Notes under the pieces: model-generated
The model's database searches: none
What the model was told of the DNA's origin: nothing
What the model saw: the letters and a program-made list of their open reading frames with translations, nothing else
Origin: Clostridia bacterium
GTDB taxonomy: Bacteria > Bacillota > Clostridia > Christensenellales > Aristaeellaceae
Length of the DNA: 6,402 bases
Assembly (NCBI GenBank): GCA_017458865.1
Contig: JAFSZW010000027.1
Span: forward strand, 1 to 6,402
Reading direction: 5' to 3'
Program-made: the position numbers and the translations under genes
Shown here: positions 1-6,198 of the stretch, in pieces
Layout: the number at the start of each line of letters is the position of its first letter
Numbering within the stretch: position 1 is the first letter of the stretch

Positions 1-208
1 CGTCGCCGCCAAATGTCACAACAGCATCCGTATCAGCCGGCGTCGGCTGCGGCACAAATCTGATATTGCCAGACAGATGCGGCACAAATGCTGCGTCTGT
101 TTCCCGCAGCAGCAGTGTCAAACCCAATTCCTCTACAGCAGCTATCCATTCATCTACAACGGGGCGCACATTCTCTTTTTTCCAGTTTACATAAAAGAAG
201 ATGTTCAC
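1..208 (-). CDS. nadK: NAD kinase, N-terminal part (cut by window edge)
   Basis: Phosphorylates NAD to NADP in the cytoplasm. Only the first 69 codons are present. The protein begins (M)NIFFYVNWKKENVRPVVDE and reaches AVVTFGGD at the window edge, which is the start of the GGDG motif that binds the phosphates and gives the family its signature. The start is GTG at 208-206: the frame stays open upstream with no ATG, AGAGG at 219-215 lies 6 bases before the GTG, and the family's usual first beta strand begins right there. The GTG is one base past the tlyA stop (TGATGTG), so translation is probably coupled to tlyA. The nadK-after-tlyA order is standard in Bacillota. Identification rests on the N-terminal fold pattern, the GGD motif and the gene context; the C-terminal domain cannot be seen. 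Confidence 0.88.
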   Translation of the reverse strand, partial: MNIFFYVNWKKENVRPVVDEWIAAVEELGLTLLLRETDAAFVPHLSGNIRFVPQPTPADTDAVVTFGGD

Positions 209-209
209 A

Positions 210-1034
210 TCATGCCTCTTTCTCCAGTGCCTGGTGCGCCTCGTTCACAACCTGCGCAATGATCCCGTCCTGCGGACCGATTCCGCCTCTGCCAGGCAAT
301 AGATGCGCCAGGAACTCGATATTCCCCTCAGGCCCGCGAATGGGCGAAAAGGACAGCGCCCTGCAGTGCCAGTCAGTTTCCGTTTCAAGGAACGACAACA
401 CTTCCCGAATCACATCCGCATGCACAGTGGCATCCCGTACGACGCCTTTTTTGCCGACCCGGTCACGTCCCGCCTCGAACTGGGGCTTGATCAGCGTAAT
501 CATCTGCCCCGCATTTCCAAGAATGGCAAACGCGGCCGGCAGTATCTTGGTAATGGAAATAAAGGAAACATCCATGACGCCCAGCGTCGGATGCAGCGGC
601 AGGTCTGCTGGCGTCAGATACCGGGCATTTGTTCGTTCCATTACGGTCACCCGGGGATCGTTGCGAATTTTCCAGTCGAGCTGACCGTATCCGACATCAA
701 TCGCATAGACATGTGCCGCGCCATTTTGCAGGAGCACATCCGTAAATCCGCCCGTGGACGCGCCAAGATCCATGGCCGTAATGCCGGTGGGATCCACACC
801 GAACACCTCAAGTCCCTTTTTCAGTTTCAGGGCACCGCGGCTGACAAAAATCAGTTTGGGCTGCCGGACGATCAGATTTGCTGTCTCATCAACAGGCACA
901 GATGCCTTGCGCACCTGAACCTCGTCCAGGTAGACATCCCCGGCCATAATCATGGCCTGCGCCCGTTCACGACTGGGGGCCAGGCCTCTGGCAACCAGCG
1001 CAAGATCCGCGCGCATTTTCTGCTTGTCCGGCAT
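210..1034 (-). CDS. tlyA: TlyA family S4-domain RNA 2'-O-methyltransferase (hemolysin A homologue)
   Basis: A SAM-dependent ribose 2'-O-methyltransferase of the TlyA/FtsJ-like family; characterised TlyA proteins modify 16S and/or 23S rRNA, and the name hemolysin is historical. The 274 residues match the usual family length. An S4 RNA-binding domain fills about residues 8-60 (LALVARGLAPSRERAQAMI, then AGDVYLD). The SAM-binding motif is MDLGASTGGFTDVLL at 88-102, followed by AIDVGYGQLDW at 111-121. A K-D-K-E tetrad expected for 2'-O-methyltransferases can be read as K70 (SRGALKL), D155 (MDVSFIS), K183 (LIKPQFEAGR) and E240 (GNIEFL). The ATG is preceded by GGGAGG with a 4-base spacer. It follows dxs by 63 bases in which I see no convincing promoter or terminator, so it is probably read through from dxs. 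Which rRNA site is methylated cannot be told from sequence. Confidence 0.95.
   Translation of the reverse strand: MPDKQKMRADLALVARGLAPSRERAQAMIMAGDVYLDEVQVRKASVPVDETANLIVRQPKLIFVSRGALKLKKGLEVFGVDPTGITAMDLGASTGGFTDVLLQNGAAHVYAIDVGYGQLDWKIRNDPRVTVMERTNARYLTPADLPLHPTLGVMDVSFISITKILPAAFAILGNAGQMITLIKPQFEAGRDRVGKKGVVRDATVHADVIREVLSFLETETDWHCRALSFSPIRGPEGNIEFLAHLLPGRGGIGPQDGIIAQVVNEAHQALEKEA
215..219 (-). promoter_or_regulatory. Ribosome binding site for nadK, inside the tlyA 3' end
   Basis: On the minus strand AGAGG lies 6 bases before the GTG at 208-206. It sits in the last codons of tlyA and supports the GTG as the nadK start. The ATGATG at 213-208 runs straight into TGA in its own frame and cannot start a gene. 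Confidence 0.65.
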
Positions 1035-1097
1035 GTTTCCTCCCTGTTCATATCCTGATCATGACCATATCTCCAGACTTAATCCGGAAATCTGCTC

Positions 1098-3020
1098 TTA
1101 TGCAGTCTGCTTTCTCACCTGCTCAGGATCCGGTTTTGCACCGGCATCAGTATCTGCCAGGCATGTCCTGATCCTCGTCGCGATCTGATCCGGCATCAGG
1201 CCGCATTCCGCCAGAATCAGCGGCATTGCGCCATGCGTCACAAAGTGATCGCCGATGCCCATCATAAGCCGTGGGATCTGAATGCCCTGTTCAGCGCAGA
1301 GCCGGGCAATCTCGCTGCCCATACCGCCCTGTAGCTGACCTTCCTCAACAGTCACCATCGGCAGTTTCCGTGCATCCAGTTCGCGCAGCATTTCAATATC
1401 CATAGGCTTGAGGGAACAGCAGTCAATCACCGCTGCCTCTATGCCCTCATCCCGAAGGATATCGGATGCCTCGACTGCATGCTTTGTCATCCTGCCTGTA
1501 GCCAATATGGCGATATGCCCGCCGTCCCGCAGCATCTGCCAGTGTCCGATCTCAAAGGACCGTCCGTGGATATCGGAGGCATACGGTTCAATCTGCTCCT
1601 TGGGATAGGCGATGACAGAGGGTCTGTTTGCATGGAGAACAGCGCGCATGGTCTGCTCAAGCTCCTCGCTGTCCCTGGGCTGCAGATAAATCAGATTGGG
1701 CATTGCCAGACACATTGGTGTGATAAACACGCCATGATGCGTCTTCCCGTCATCGCCTACCAGTCCGGCATGGTCTGCCAGGATACAGACCGGCAGATTC
1801 TGCAGGCAGACATCATGGATCATCTGGTCATATGCACGCTGGAAAAAGGTTGCATAGACTGCAAAGAACGGCTTGAATCCGCCGCGGGCCATGCCTGCGC
1901 AAAGACTGACCGCGTGCTGCTCAGCAATGCCGACATCAAAGAAACGATCCGGGAAATACTTGGCAAATTCACTCAAACCGGTTCCTGTTGACATGGCAGC
2001 CGTTACCGCCAGAATGTGCTCATCCTCGGACGCCATGCGAACCAAGATGGCACCAGCACAGTTTGCCGCGCTCTTGGATGGCTTGAGGCCGCGCTTGAGA
2101 CCTGTTTCCACACGGAAAGGCGCTATGCCATGGAAGCGCTCCGGCTGTGTCTCTGCCAGATCATAGCCGTTTCCCTTAATGGTCACAATATGAATCAGCA
2201 CAGGCATGTCCGTGATGGCTTTCGCTTCCTCGAACACCCTGCTCATTTCCTCTATATTGTTGCCGTCAAATGGTCCAAGATACCGGAAACCCAGCGCTTC
2301 GAAAAGCTCGCCGCCGGTTGTTACCGACTTGACCATGTTCATGATGTTCTCGCTCACTTTCGCAAGCGGTCTGCCAATCAGCGGGATCTTCTGCATCCTT
2401 GCCTTGATGCGCTTTTTGCCGCCATACCAGGATGCGCTGGCGCGCAGATTTTTAAAGTACTTGGACAGGGCGCCAACATTCTTTGAAATGGACATCTCAT
2501 TGTCATTGAGAATGACAATGAGCCTTGTATGTCCCTGCCCGGCGTCATTCATAGCCTCGTAACACTCACCGCCGGTCAGCGCGCCGTCACCGACAATGGC
2601 AACCACATGATAGTCCCCGCCTTTCAGATCCCTGGCCCTGGCAAGGCCGAGCGCCATGGAAATGGACGTGGACGAATGGCCGGTATCAAACAGATCGTGT
2701 TCACTCTCTGCCTGGCACGGAAAACCGCTCATGCCATGATAGGACCTGAGCGTTTTGAACATGTCAAGCCGTCCGGTCAGCAGCTTATGCGTATAAACCT
2801 GGTGCCCGACATCAAAAACCATCTGATCCCGGGGGCTGTCAAATGAACGATGCAGTGCAATCGTCAGGTCGACTATCCCGAGATTGGATGCCAGATGGCC
2901 TCCCTGATGGGAAACCGTATCTATGATGCACTGACGAACCTCCCTGGCAAGCTGATCACATTCCTCCAGCGTCAGCTTTTTTACATCTGCCGGACCTGTA
3001 ATGGTTGGAAGAATAGTCAC
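1098..3020 (-). CDS. dxs: 1-deoxy-D-xylulose-5-phosphate synthase
   Basis: A thiamine-diphosphate enzyme joining pyruvate and glyceraldehyde 3-phosphate to give DXP, the first step of the MEP isoprenoid pathway. The 640 residues from this start match the family. Visible in order: SHQGGHLASNLG (37-48) and DVGHQVYTHKLLTGR (70-84); the cofactor motif GDGALTGG (144-151) with NDNEMSIS (172-179); the second domain with DVGIAEQHA (362-370) holding the catalytic glutamate E367; HAGLVGDDGKTHHG (417-430); and a C-terminal transketolase domain with EEGQLQGGMGSE (559-570). GTG at 3029 is unlikely as the start because it lies inside the Shine-Dalgarno sequence GGGGAGGTGA; the next in-frame GTG, at 3020, is 8 bases past GGAGG. 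H417 and K474 stand where characterised enzymes have arginines. It is 66 bases downstream of the DUF212 gene. Confidence 0.96.
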   Translation of the reverse strand: MTILPTITGPADVKKLTLEECDQLAREVRQCIIDTVSHQGGHLASNLGIVDLTIALHRSFDSPRDQMVFDVGHQVYTHKLLTGRLDMFKTLRSYHGMSGFPCQAESEHDLFDTGHSSTSISMALGLARARDLKGGDYHVVAIVGDGALTGGECYEAMNDAGQGHTRLIVILNDNEMSISKNVGALSKYFKNLRASASWYGGKKRIKARMQKIPLIGRPLAKVSENIMNMVKSVTTGGELFEALGFRYLGPFDGNNIEEMSRVFEEAKAITDMPVLIHIVTIKGNGYDLAETQPERFHGIAPFRVETGLKRGLKPSKSAANCAGAILVRMASEDEHILAVTAAMSTGTGLSEFAKYFPDRFFDVGIAEQHAVSLCAGMARGGFKPFFAVYATFFQRAYDQMIHDVCLQNLPVCILADHAGLVGDDGKTHHGVFITPMCLAMPNLIYLQPRDSEELEQTMRAVLHANRPSVIAYPKEQIEPYASDIHGRSFEIGHWQMLRDGGHIAILATGRMTKHAVEASDILRDEGIEAAVIDCCSLKPMDIEMLRELDARKLPMVTVEEGQLQGGMGSEIARLCAEQGIQIPRLMMGIGDHFVTHGAMPLILAECGLMPDQIATRIRTCLADTDAGAKPDPEQVRKQTA

Positions 3021-3028
3021 AAGGTTCA

Positions 3029-3035
3029 CCTCCCC
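3029..3035 (-). promoter_or_regulatory. Strong ribosome binding site deciding the dxs start
   Basis: On the minus strand GGGGAGG is followed by TGA, so GGAGGTGA matches the 16S rRNA 3' end over eight bases. The first in-frame GTG (3029-3027) overlaps this element. The second GTG (3020-3018) has an ideal 8-base spacer and is chosen as the start. Confidence 0.75.
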
Positions 3036-3069
3036 GCATCATATTTGATCGTCTTCATTGAGCAGGCAG

Positions 3070-3086
3070 CCGTGCCATTTGCACGG
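3070..3086 (-). other. Small hairpin between the DUF212 gene and dxs
   Basis: On the minus strand CCGTGC-AAATG-GCACGG forms a perfect 6-bp stem with a 5-base loop, directly after the DUF212 stop codon. No T-run follows, so it is not a standard intrinsic terminator. It could stabilise an RNA end or be chance. Confidence 0.35.
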
Positions 3087-3551
3087 TTACGCCTGAATAC
3101 TGACTGTTCCAAAGAGGTATCCGATGAGAATGCCCAGCAGCGCGCCTGCTACCACCTGCAGCGGCGTGTGCCCGACCAGCTCTTTCAGTCTCTCCTCATC
3201 CGACATATATCCCTCGCCGCTCAGCATATCCAGGATCTGGTTCAGTGTCGCGGCATTCTTGCCGGTCGAGCGGCGGACACCGGCTGCATCATACATGACG
3301 ACGCAGGCAAAGGCCATCGCGACGGCAAAAACAGCCGAATCAAATCCAACCCTGAGACCGATTGTCGTCATGAGTGCCACTGACATGGCCGAATGGGAAC
3401 TGGGCATACCGCCTGACCCAAGCAATCTTGAGGAGTCAAATTTCTTGGTCATAAACAATGTCAGTAATGTTTTGATCAACTGGGCAGCTGTCCATGCAAC
3501 GAGGCCGGCCAGAATATACCTGCTAAAAAATATTCCGAAGAAATTCCTCAA
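3087..3551 (-). CDS. Divergent PAP2 family (DUF212, YuiD-like) membrane protein
   Basis: A small integral membrane protein of the divergent PAP2 family; the biochemical role is not established. From the chosen start it has 154 residues, close to Bacillus YuiD (about 158). Hydrophobic segments lie at roughly 12-33, 55-88 and 131-150. Family motifs are GSGGMPSSHSA (45-55), resembling the PSGH motif of PAP2 phosphatases, then MYDAAGVRR (86-94) and KELVGHTPLQVVAGALLG (123-140). The start is TTG at 3551-3549, 8 bases after GGAGG (3564-3560), and places the first hydrophobic stretch at the N-terminus as in the family. The open frame extends to a GTG at 3602, immediately after an in-frame stop; that GTG has no good ribosome site and would add 17 polar residues. 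The gene lies between ispA and dxs, an arrangement common in Clostridia, which hints at a link to polyprenyl phosphates but does not prove it. Confidence 0.9.
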   Translation of the reverse strand: MRNFFGIFFSRYILAGLVAWTAAQLIKTLLTLFMTKKFDSSRLLGSGGMPSSHSAMSVALMTTIGLRVGFDSAVFAVAMAFACVVMYDAAGVRRSTGKNAATLNQILDMLSGEGYMSDEERLKELVGHTPLQVVAGALLGILIGYLFGTVSIQA

Positions 3552-3559
3552 CGTCAGTT

Positions 3560-3566
3560 CCTCCTC
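3560..3566 (-). promoter_or_regulatory. Ribosome binding site supporting a TTG start for the DUF212 gene
   Basis: GAGGAGG on the minus strand lies 8 bases before TTG at 3551-3549. No comparable site precedes the upstream GTG at 3602-3600, so this element decides the start. The same bases would encode Glu-Glu in the longer frame, so the match could be partly codon-driven. Confidence 0.6.
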
Positions 3567-3617
3567 AATCGGTCCATATGCGGGTTCCTTCTGGTCCCTC
3601 ACTCAGCTCATTCAATA

Positions 3618-3631
3618 ACGGTATATTCCGT
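3618..3631. promoter_or_regulatory. Imperfect palindrome over the putative -10 box
   Basis: The 14 bases ACGGAATATACCGT (minus strand) are palindromic at 12 of 14 positions, with perfect ACGG/CCGT arms and an AT-rich core. They cover the proposed -10 box, the position of a typical repressor operator. No regulator is encoded in the window and chance is a real alternative. Confidence 0.25.
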
Positions 3632-3646
3632 CCTGCAGGCTGTCAA
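3620..3646 (-). promoter_or_regulatory. Putative housekeeping (sigma-A type) promoter upstream of the DUF212 gene
   Basis: On the minus strand a perfect -35 box TTGACA (3646-3641) is followed after 15 bases by TATACC (3625-3620), matching four of six positions of the -10 consensus. The spacer is shorter than the ideal 17. Transcription would start near 3613, giving the TTG-started DUF212 gene a leader of about 60 bases. The gap between ispA and this gene is the largest in the cluster, a natural place for an internal promoter serving DUF212, dxs, tlyA and nadK. Confidence 0.45.
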
Positions 3647-3697
3647 CTCCGGCGATCCGGTTTTAAACGGTCTTCCGCCTCAGCACTGTTTCTCAAA

Positions 3698-4612
3698 TCA
3701 ATACTTTCGTCTGGACAGTGCCCGGGCAAACTCCAGATGGAACCAGGCACGCTCGCCAAAGGCGTCCAGTGAACGTTCTGCCGCTGTCCACAGTGCCGCT
3801 GACTCGGCTTTTGCCCCGTCCACGCCTGCAAAAGCCGGCCAGGTCATTTTGCCCATTTTCGCATCCATACCTGTCGCTTTTCCAAGCAGCGCCGCATCGC
3901 CCTCAATGTCCAGGAGATCATCATCTATCTGAAATGCGATGCCGATATTGGTTCCGAATGTGCGCAGCGCATCGCACTGACTGTCTGAGGCGCCGCTGAG
4001 CGCAGCTGCCGCCATGAGCGGGGCAGTCAGCAGATCCGCCGTCTTATGGCGGTCTATGTAGCGAAGCCGGTCAAAGTCAGGCTCCATGTGTTCACTTATC
4101 AGGTCTATGCACTGGCCGGCAATCATGCCGGTCACGCCCGCCCGTACTGCGATCTCCCGGATGGCTTTCAGATGCCATGCGGCATGGTCCGGATAGAGAA
4201 GCGCATTCTTTAACATGGTCTCATACGCCAGATTCAGAAGGCCGTCGCCGGCCAGAATCGCCTGTCCTACGCCATAAACCTTGTGGTTGGTCGGCCGGCC
4301 GCGCCTCATATCATCATCATCCATGCCGGGGAGATCATCGTGGATCAGCGAATAGTTATGGATCATTTCGAGCGCAGCCGCCACCGGCAGCGCCTCCTCT
4401 ATGCTGCCCCCCAGCATTTCCGTCGTAGCCAGGAGGATGATGGGCCGCACCCGCTTCCCGCCGGCCAGGAGACTGTAGCGCATCGCATCGGCCAGGAGCT
4501 GTGGGATCTGCTCATCTGCAAACAGTTCGGTTTCAGAGGGAAGGATCCGCTCAAGTGTCTGCTCAAGCCGCTGCCGATAGACATCGTAGACCTGATCATA
4601 CCGTTCCGACAT
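3698..4612 (-). CDS. ispA: Farnesyl diphosphate synthase (trans-prenyltransferase)
   Basis: Condenses isopentenyl diphosphate with dimethylallyl and then geranyl diphosphate to make C15 farnesyl diphosphate, the precursor of undecaprenyl phosphate. The 304 residues are normal for the family. Motifs: GGKRVRP (51-57) binding diphosphate; the first aspartate-rich motif HDDLPGMDDDDMRRG (91-105) with the DDxxxxD spacing of bacterial FPP synthases; GQCIDL (166-171); and the second aspartate-rich motif FQIDDDLLD (228-236). Tyr87, five residues before the first aspartate, fits a short-chain (C15) product as in E. coli IspA, whose YSLIHDDLP segment is identical here. GKMTWP (254-259) replaces the more usual GKxTYP. 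The start is ATG at 4612, preceded by GAGGG with an 8-base spacer. It overlaps the xseB end by 17 bases; the frame runs upstream to 4690, but that extension is Arg/Lys-rich and unlike the family. Confidence 0.95.
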   Translation of the reverse strand: MSERYDQVYDVYRQRLEQTLERILPSETELFADEQIPQLLADAMRYSLLAGGKRVRPIILLATTEMLGGSIEEALPVAAALEMIHNYSLIHDDLPGMDDDDMRRGRPTNHKVYGVGQAILAGDGLLNLAYETMLKNALLYPDHAAWHLKAIREIAVRAGVTGMIAGQCIDLISEHMEPDFDRLRYIDRHKTADLLTAPLMAAAALSGASDSQCDALRTFGTNIGIAFQIDDDLLDIEGDAALLGKATGMDAKMGKMTWPAFAGVDGAKAESAALWTAAERSLDAFGERAWFHLEFARALSRRKY

Positions 4613-4856
4613 TTTCCGTTCCCTCTTCCTTCTCTTCCATCGGCCCAATTGCGCAGGTCTTGATGTCAATCTGCTCAAGACGCGCCTCAAGTGCCGTCAG
4701 GTCCTTTGCAAGCTTATCCGCCAGCTTCATGCCGTCCTCATAAACGCGCATGGACTCCTCCAGCGTCAGTTCACCGCTGCTGAGACGTTCCGTCATTCCG
4801 CTGAGCGAGCTCATTTCCTGCTCAAATGACTTACAGTATTTCTTTGTCCCTGCCAT
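4596..4856 (-). CDS. xseB: Exodeoxyribonuclease VII small subunit
   Basis: Small subunit of exonuclease VII, which binds XseA in several copies and is needed for single-strand DNA degradation in both directions. The 86 residues contain the family core from about residue 11 to 63, FEQEMSSLSGMTERLSSGEL then LTLEESMRVYEDGMKLADK, predicted to be two helices forming a coiled coil. An acidic, low-complexity tail (MEEKEEGTE) follows and is not conserved in the family. The ATG at 4856 has AAGGAG (4870-4865) 8 bases upstream, and lies 3 bases after the xseA stop, so the two subunits are almost certainly co-translated. The tail coding region also contains the ispA ribosome site and start codon. Confidence 0.94.
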   Translation of the reverse strand: MAGTKKYCKSFEQEMSSLSGMTERLSSGELTLEESMRVYEDGMKLADKLAKDLTALEARLEQIDIKTCAIGPMEEKEEGTENVGTV

Positions 4857-4859
4857 TTT

Positions 4860-6197
4860 CTATTCTCCTTGCCTGGTCACAGACGTTACCGCCGCACTGG
4901 CTTCACCGTCTGCAAAGAGCATGCGCACCGTATTGCCCGGATTGAGCTCTGCTGTTGTTGAGACAGGCCGTCCGCCCGCATCTTCCACAATGACATATCC
5001 CCGTTTCAGCACCGCATAAGGACTGAGCAGCGTCAGTTCCCGCACCTGATGATGCACACGCTGCTTCTCGAGAGTAATCCTGCGCTCAATTTCGCGTTTC
5101 ATCTGAACCGTGCGCTGACTGAGGCGCCGTCTGGCCTCCATCAGCCGCCTGCGGGGATGCTGCTGCTTGAGCACCGTACAGGACAGCGCCAGCAAACTCT
5201 TTTCCCTGTCCAGTCTGGCCCGCATGGCCCGTTCCAGATTCGTCTTTTCCTTTGTCAGCAGTGCCCGGCGTTCCCGCATTTTATCCTTCGGATTAAGCAG
5301 ACGCATCCGCGCCGTACAGACAGACAGCCGGTTTCTCTCCTGCTGCAGCCGGGTACGCATTGCCAGTGTCAATTGCCCACAGACATGCTCAACCTGCTGC
5401 TGCAGCACATCAAGCCGCGGTACGGCAAGCTCTGCCGCAGCAGATGGTGTCGGCGCCCGCATATCGCTGGCAAGATCACAGAGCGTATTGTCCGTCTCAT
5501 GTCCGATGGCCGAAACAATCGGCGTGCTGCACCTGGCGCAGGCGCGTGCCACAATCTCCTCGTTGAATGCCCAGAGATCCTCTATGGACCCACCGCCCCG
5601 TGCGACGATGATCACGCTGACACGCTCTATACTGTCAAGCAGCTCAATGGCTGCCGCAATCTCCTCCGCTGCACCGTTTCCCTGAACGCGCACCGGACAG
5701 AGCAGCAGCTGCGTATGCGGATTGCGCCGCATGGACACATTGATGATATCATGGATAACTGCGCCGGTCGGCGAGGTCACAACGCCCAACGTATCAATCA
5801 CCTCTGGCAGAGGCTGTTTCCGTTCAGCAGCGAAGAGTCCTTCCCGGCTCAGCTTTTCCGTCAGTATCTGCAGCCGTTCATACAGGATTCCCAGACCATC
5901 TGCCCTGATGTTCCTGGCCGTCAGGCGAAACTGTCCGTTTTTCACATACAGGGAGATGCTGCCTGATACAGTTGCCCGCATGCCTTCAAAGGGCCGGCTC
6001 CTGAGTCTCTGTGCATCTGCCTGGAACATCATGCACGACAGGGCAGCCTGTTCGTCCTTCAGTGTGAAAAAGAGAATGCCCGACTGGTGAAATTTCAGAT
6101 TGCTGATCTCACCCCGAACCTCAACCTGAGACAGGAGCGGATCCATCTGAAGGGATCTATGCACATATTCGTTGATCTGCGATACCGAAAAAACCAT
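4860..6197 (-). CDS. xseA: Exodeoxyribonuclease VII large (catalytic) subunit
   Basis: Catalytic subunit of exonuclease VII, which degrades single-stranded DNA to acid-soluble oligonucleotides. The 445 residues match the family. An N-terminal OB-fold (about 1-105; FSVSQINEYVHRSL, VRGEISNLKFHQSG, YFTLKD-like FFTLKDE) is followed by the catalytic domain: GVVTSPTGAVIHDII (138-152), ARGGGSIEDLWAFNEE (199-214) and SAIGHETDNTLCDLASD (229-245). D150, R200, H233 and D236 align with residues shown to be essential in E. coli XseA. Residues about 262-390 are a long charged helical coiled-coil region, and the C-terminal LKRGYVIVEDAGGRPV (397-412) is also typical. The ATG at 6197 has GAGG with a 5-base spacer and sits one base past the folD stop. 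The frame extends upstream to 6251, but that part overlaps folD and lacks family similarity. Confidence 0.96.
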   Translation of the reverse strand: MVFSVSQINEYVHRSLQMDPLLSQVEVRGEISNLKFHQSGILFFTLKDEQAALSCMMFQADAQRLRSRPFEGMRATVSGSISLYVKNGQFRLTARNIRADGLGILYERLQILTEKLSREGLFAAERKQPLPEVIDTLGVVTSPTGAVIHDIINVSMRRNPHTQLLLCPVRVQGNGAAEEIAAAIELLDSIERVSVIIVARGGGSIEDLWAFNEEIVARACARCSTPIVSAIGHETDNTLCDLASDMRAPTPSAAAELAVPRLDVLQQQVEHVCGQLTLAMRTRLQQERNRLSVCTARMRLLNPKDKMRERRALLTKEKTNLERAMRARLDREKSLLALSCTVLKQQHPRRRLMEARRRLSQRTVQMKREIERRITLEKQRVHHQVRELTLLSPYAVLKRGYVIVEDAGGRPVSTTAELNPGNTVRMLFADGEASAAVTSVTRQGE

Positions 6198-6198
6198 A

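Noticed and set aside
303..1058. A 251-codon open frame on the plus strand opposite tlyA (and another at 88-684).
   Set aside because: Both mirror tlyA codons, show no family similarity and overlap each other. The minus-strand gene has clear S4 and methyltransferase motifs.
1048..1062. A tiny frame MIRI* before tlyA, preceded by TCTGGAG, considered as a leader peptide.
   Set aside because: Four codons with no attenuator structure or regulatory residues; such a match is expected by chance.
3038..3043. A TATGAT -10-like box just before dxs.
   Set aside because: No -35 partner exists at a suitable distance, and the resulting transcript would begin inside the dxs ribosome site, making it useless for dxs.
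2850..3383. A plus-strand frame crossing the dxs/DUF212 junction.
   Set aside because: It spans the ends of two well-supported minus-strand genes, and its translation has no domain pattern.
4613..4690. Upstream extension of ispA to ATG 4690.
   Set aside because: It would add 26 Arg/Lys-rich residues antithetical to the family N-terminus and lie wholly inside xseB; ATG 4612 has a good ribosome site.
5049..5966. A 305-codon open frame on the plus strand opposite xseA.
   Set aside because: It is fully antisense to a gene with all XseA catalytic motifs. Its translation is rich in His, Arg, Pro and Cys without recognisable domains, as expected from the complement of a GC-rich gene.
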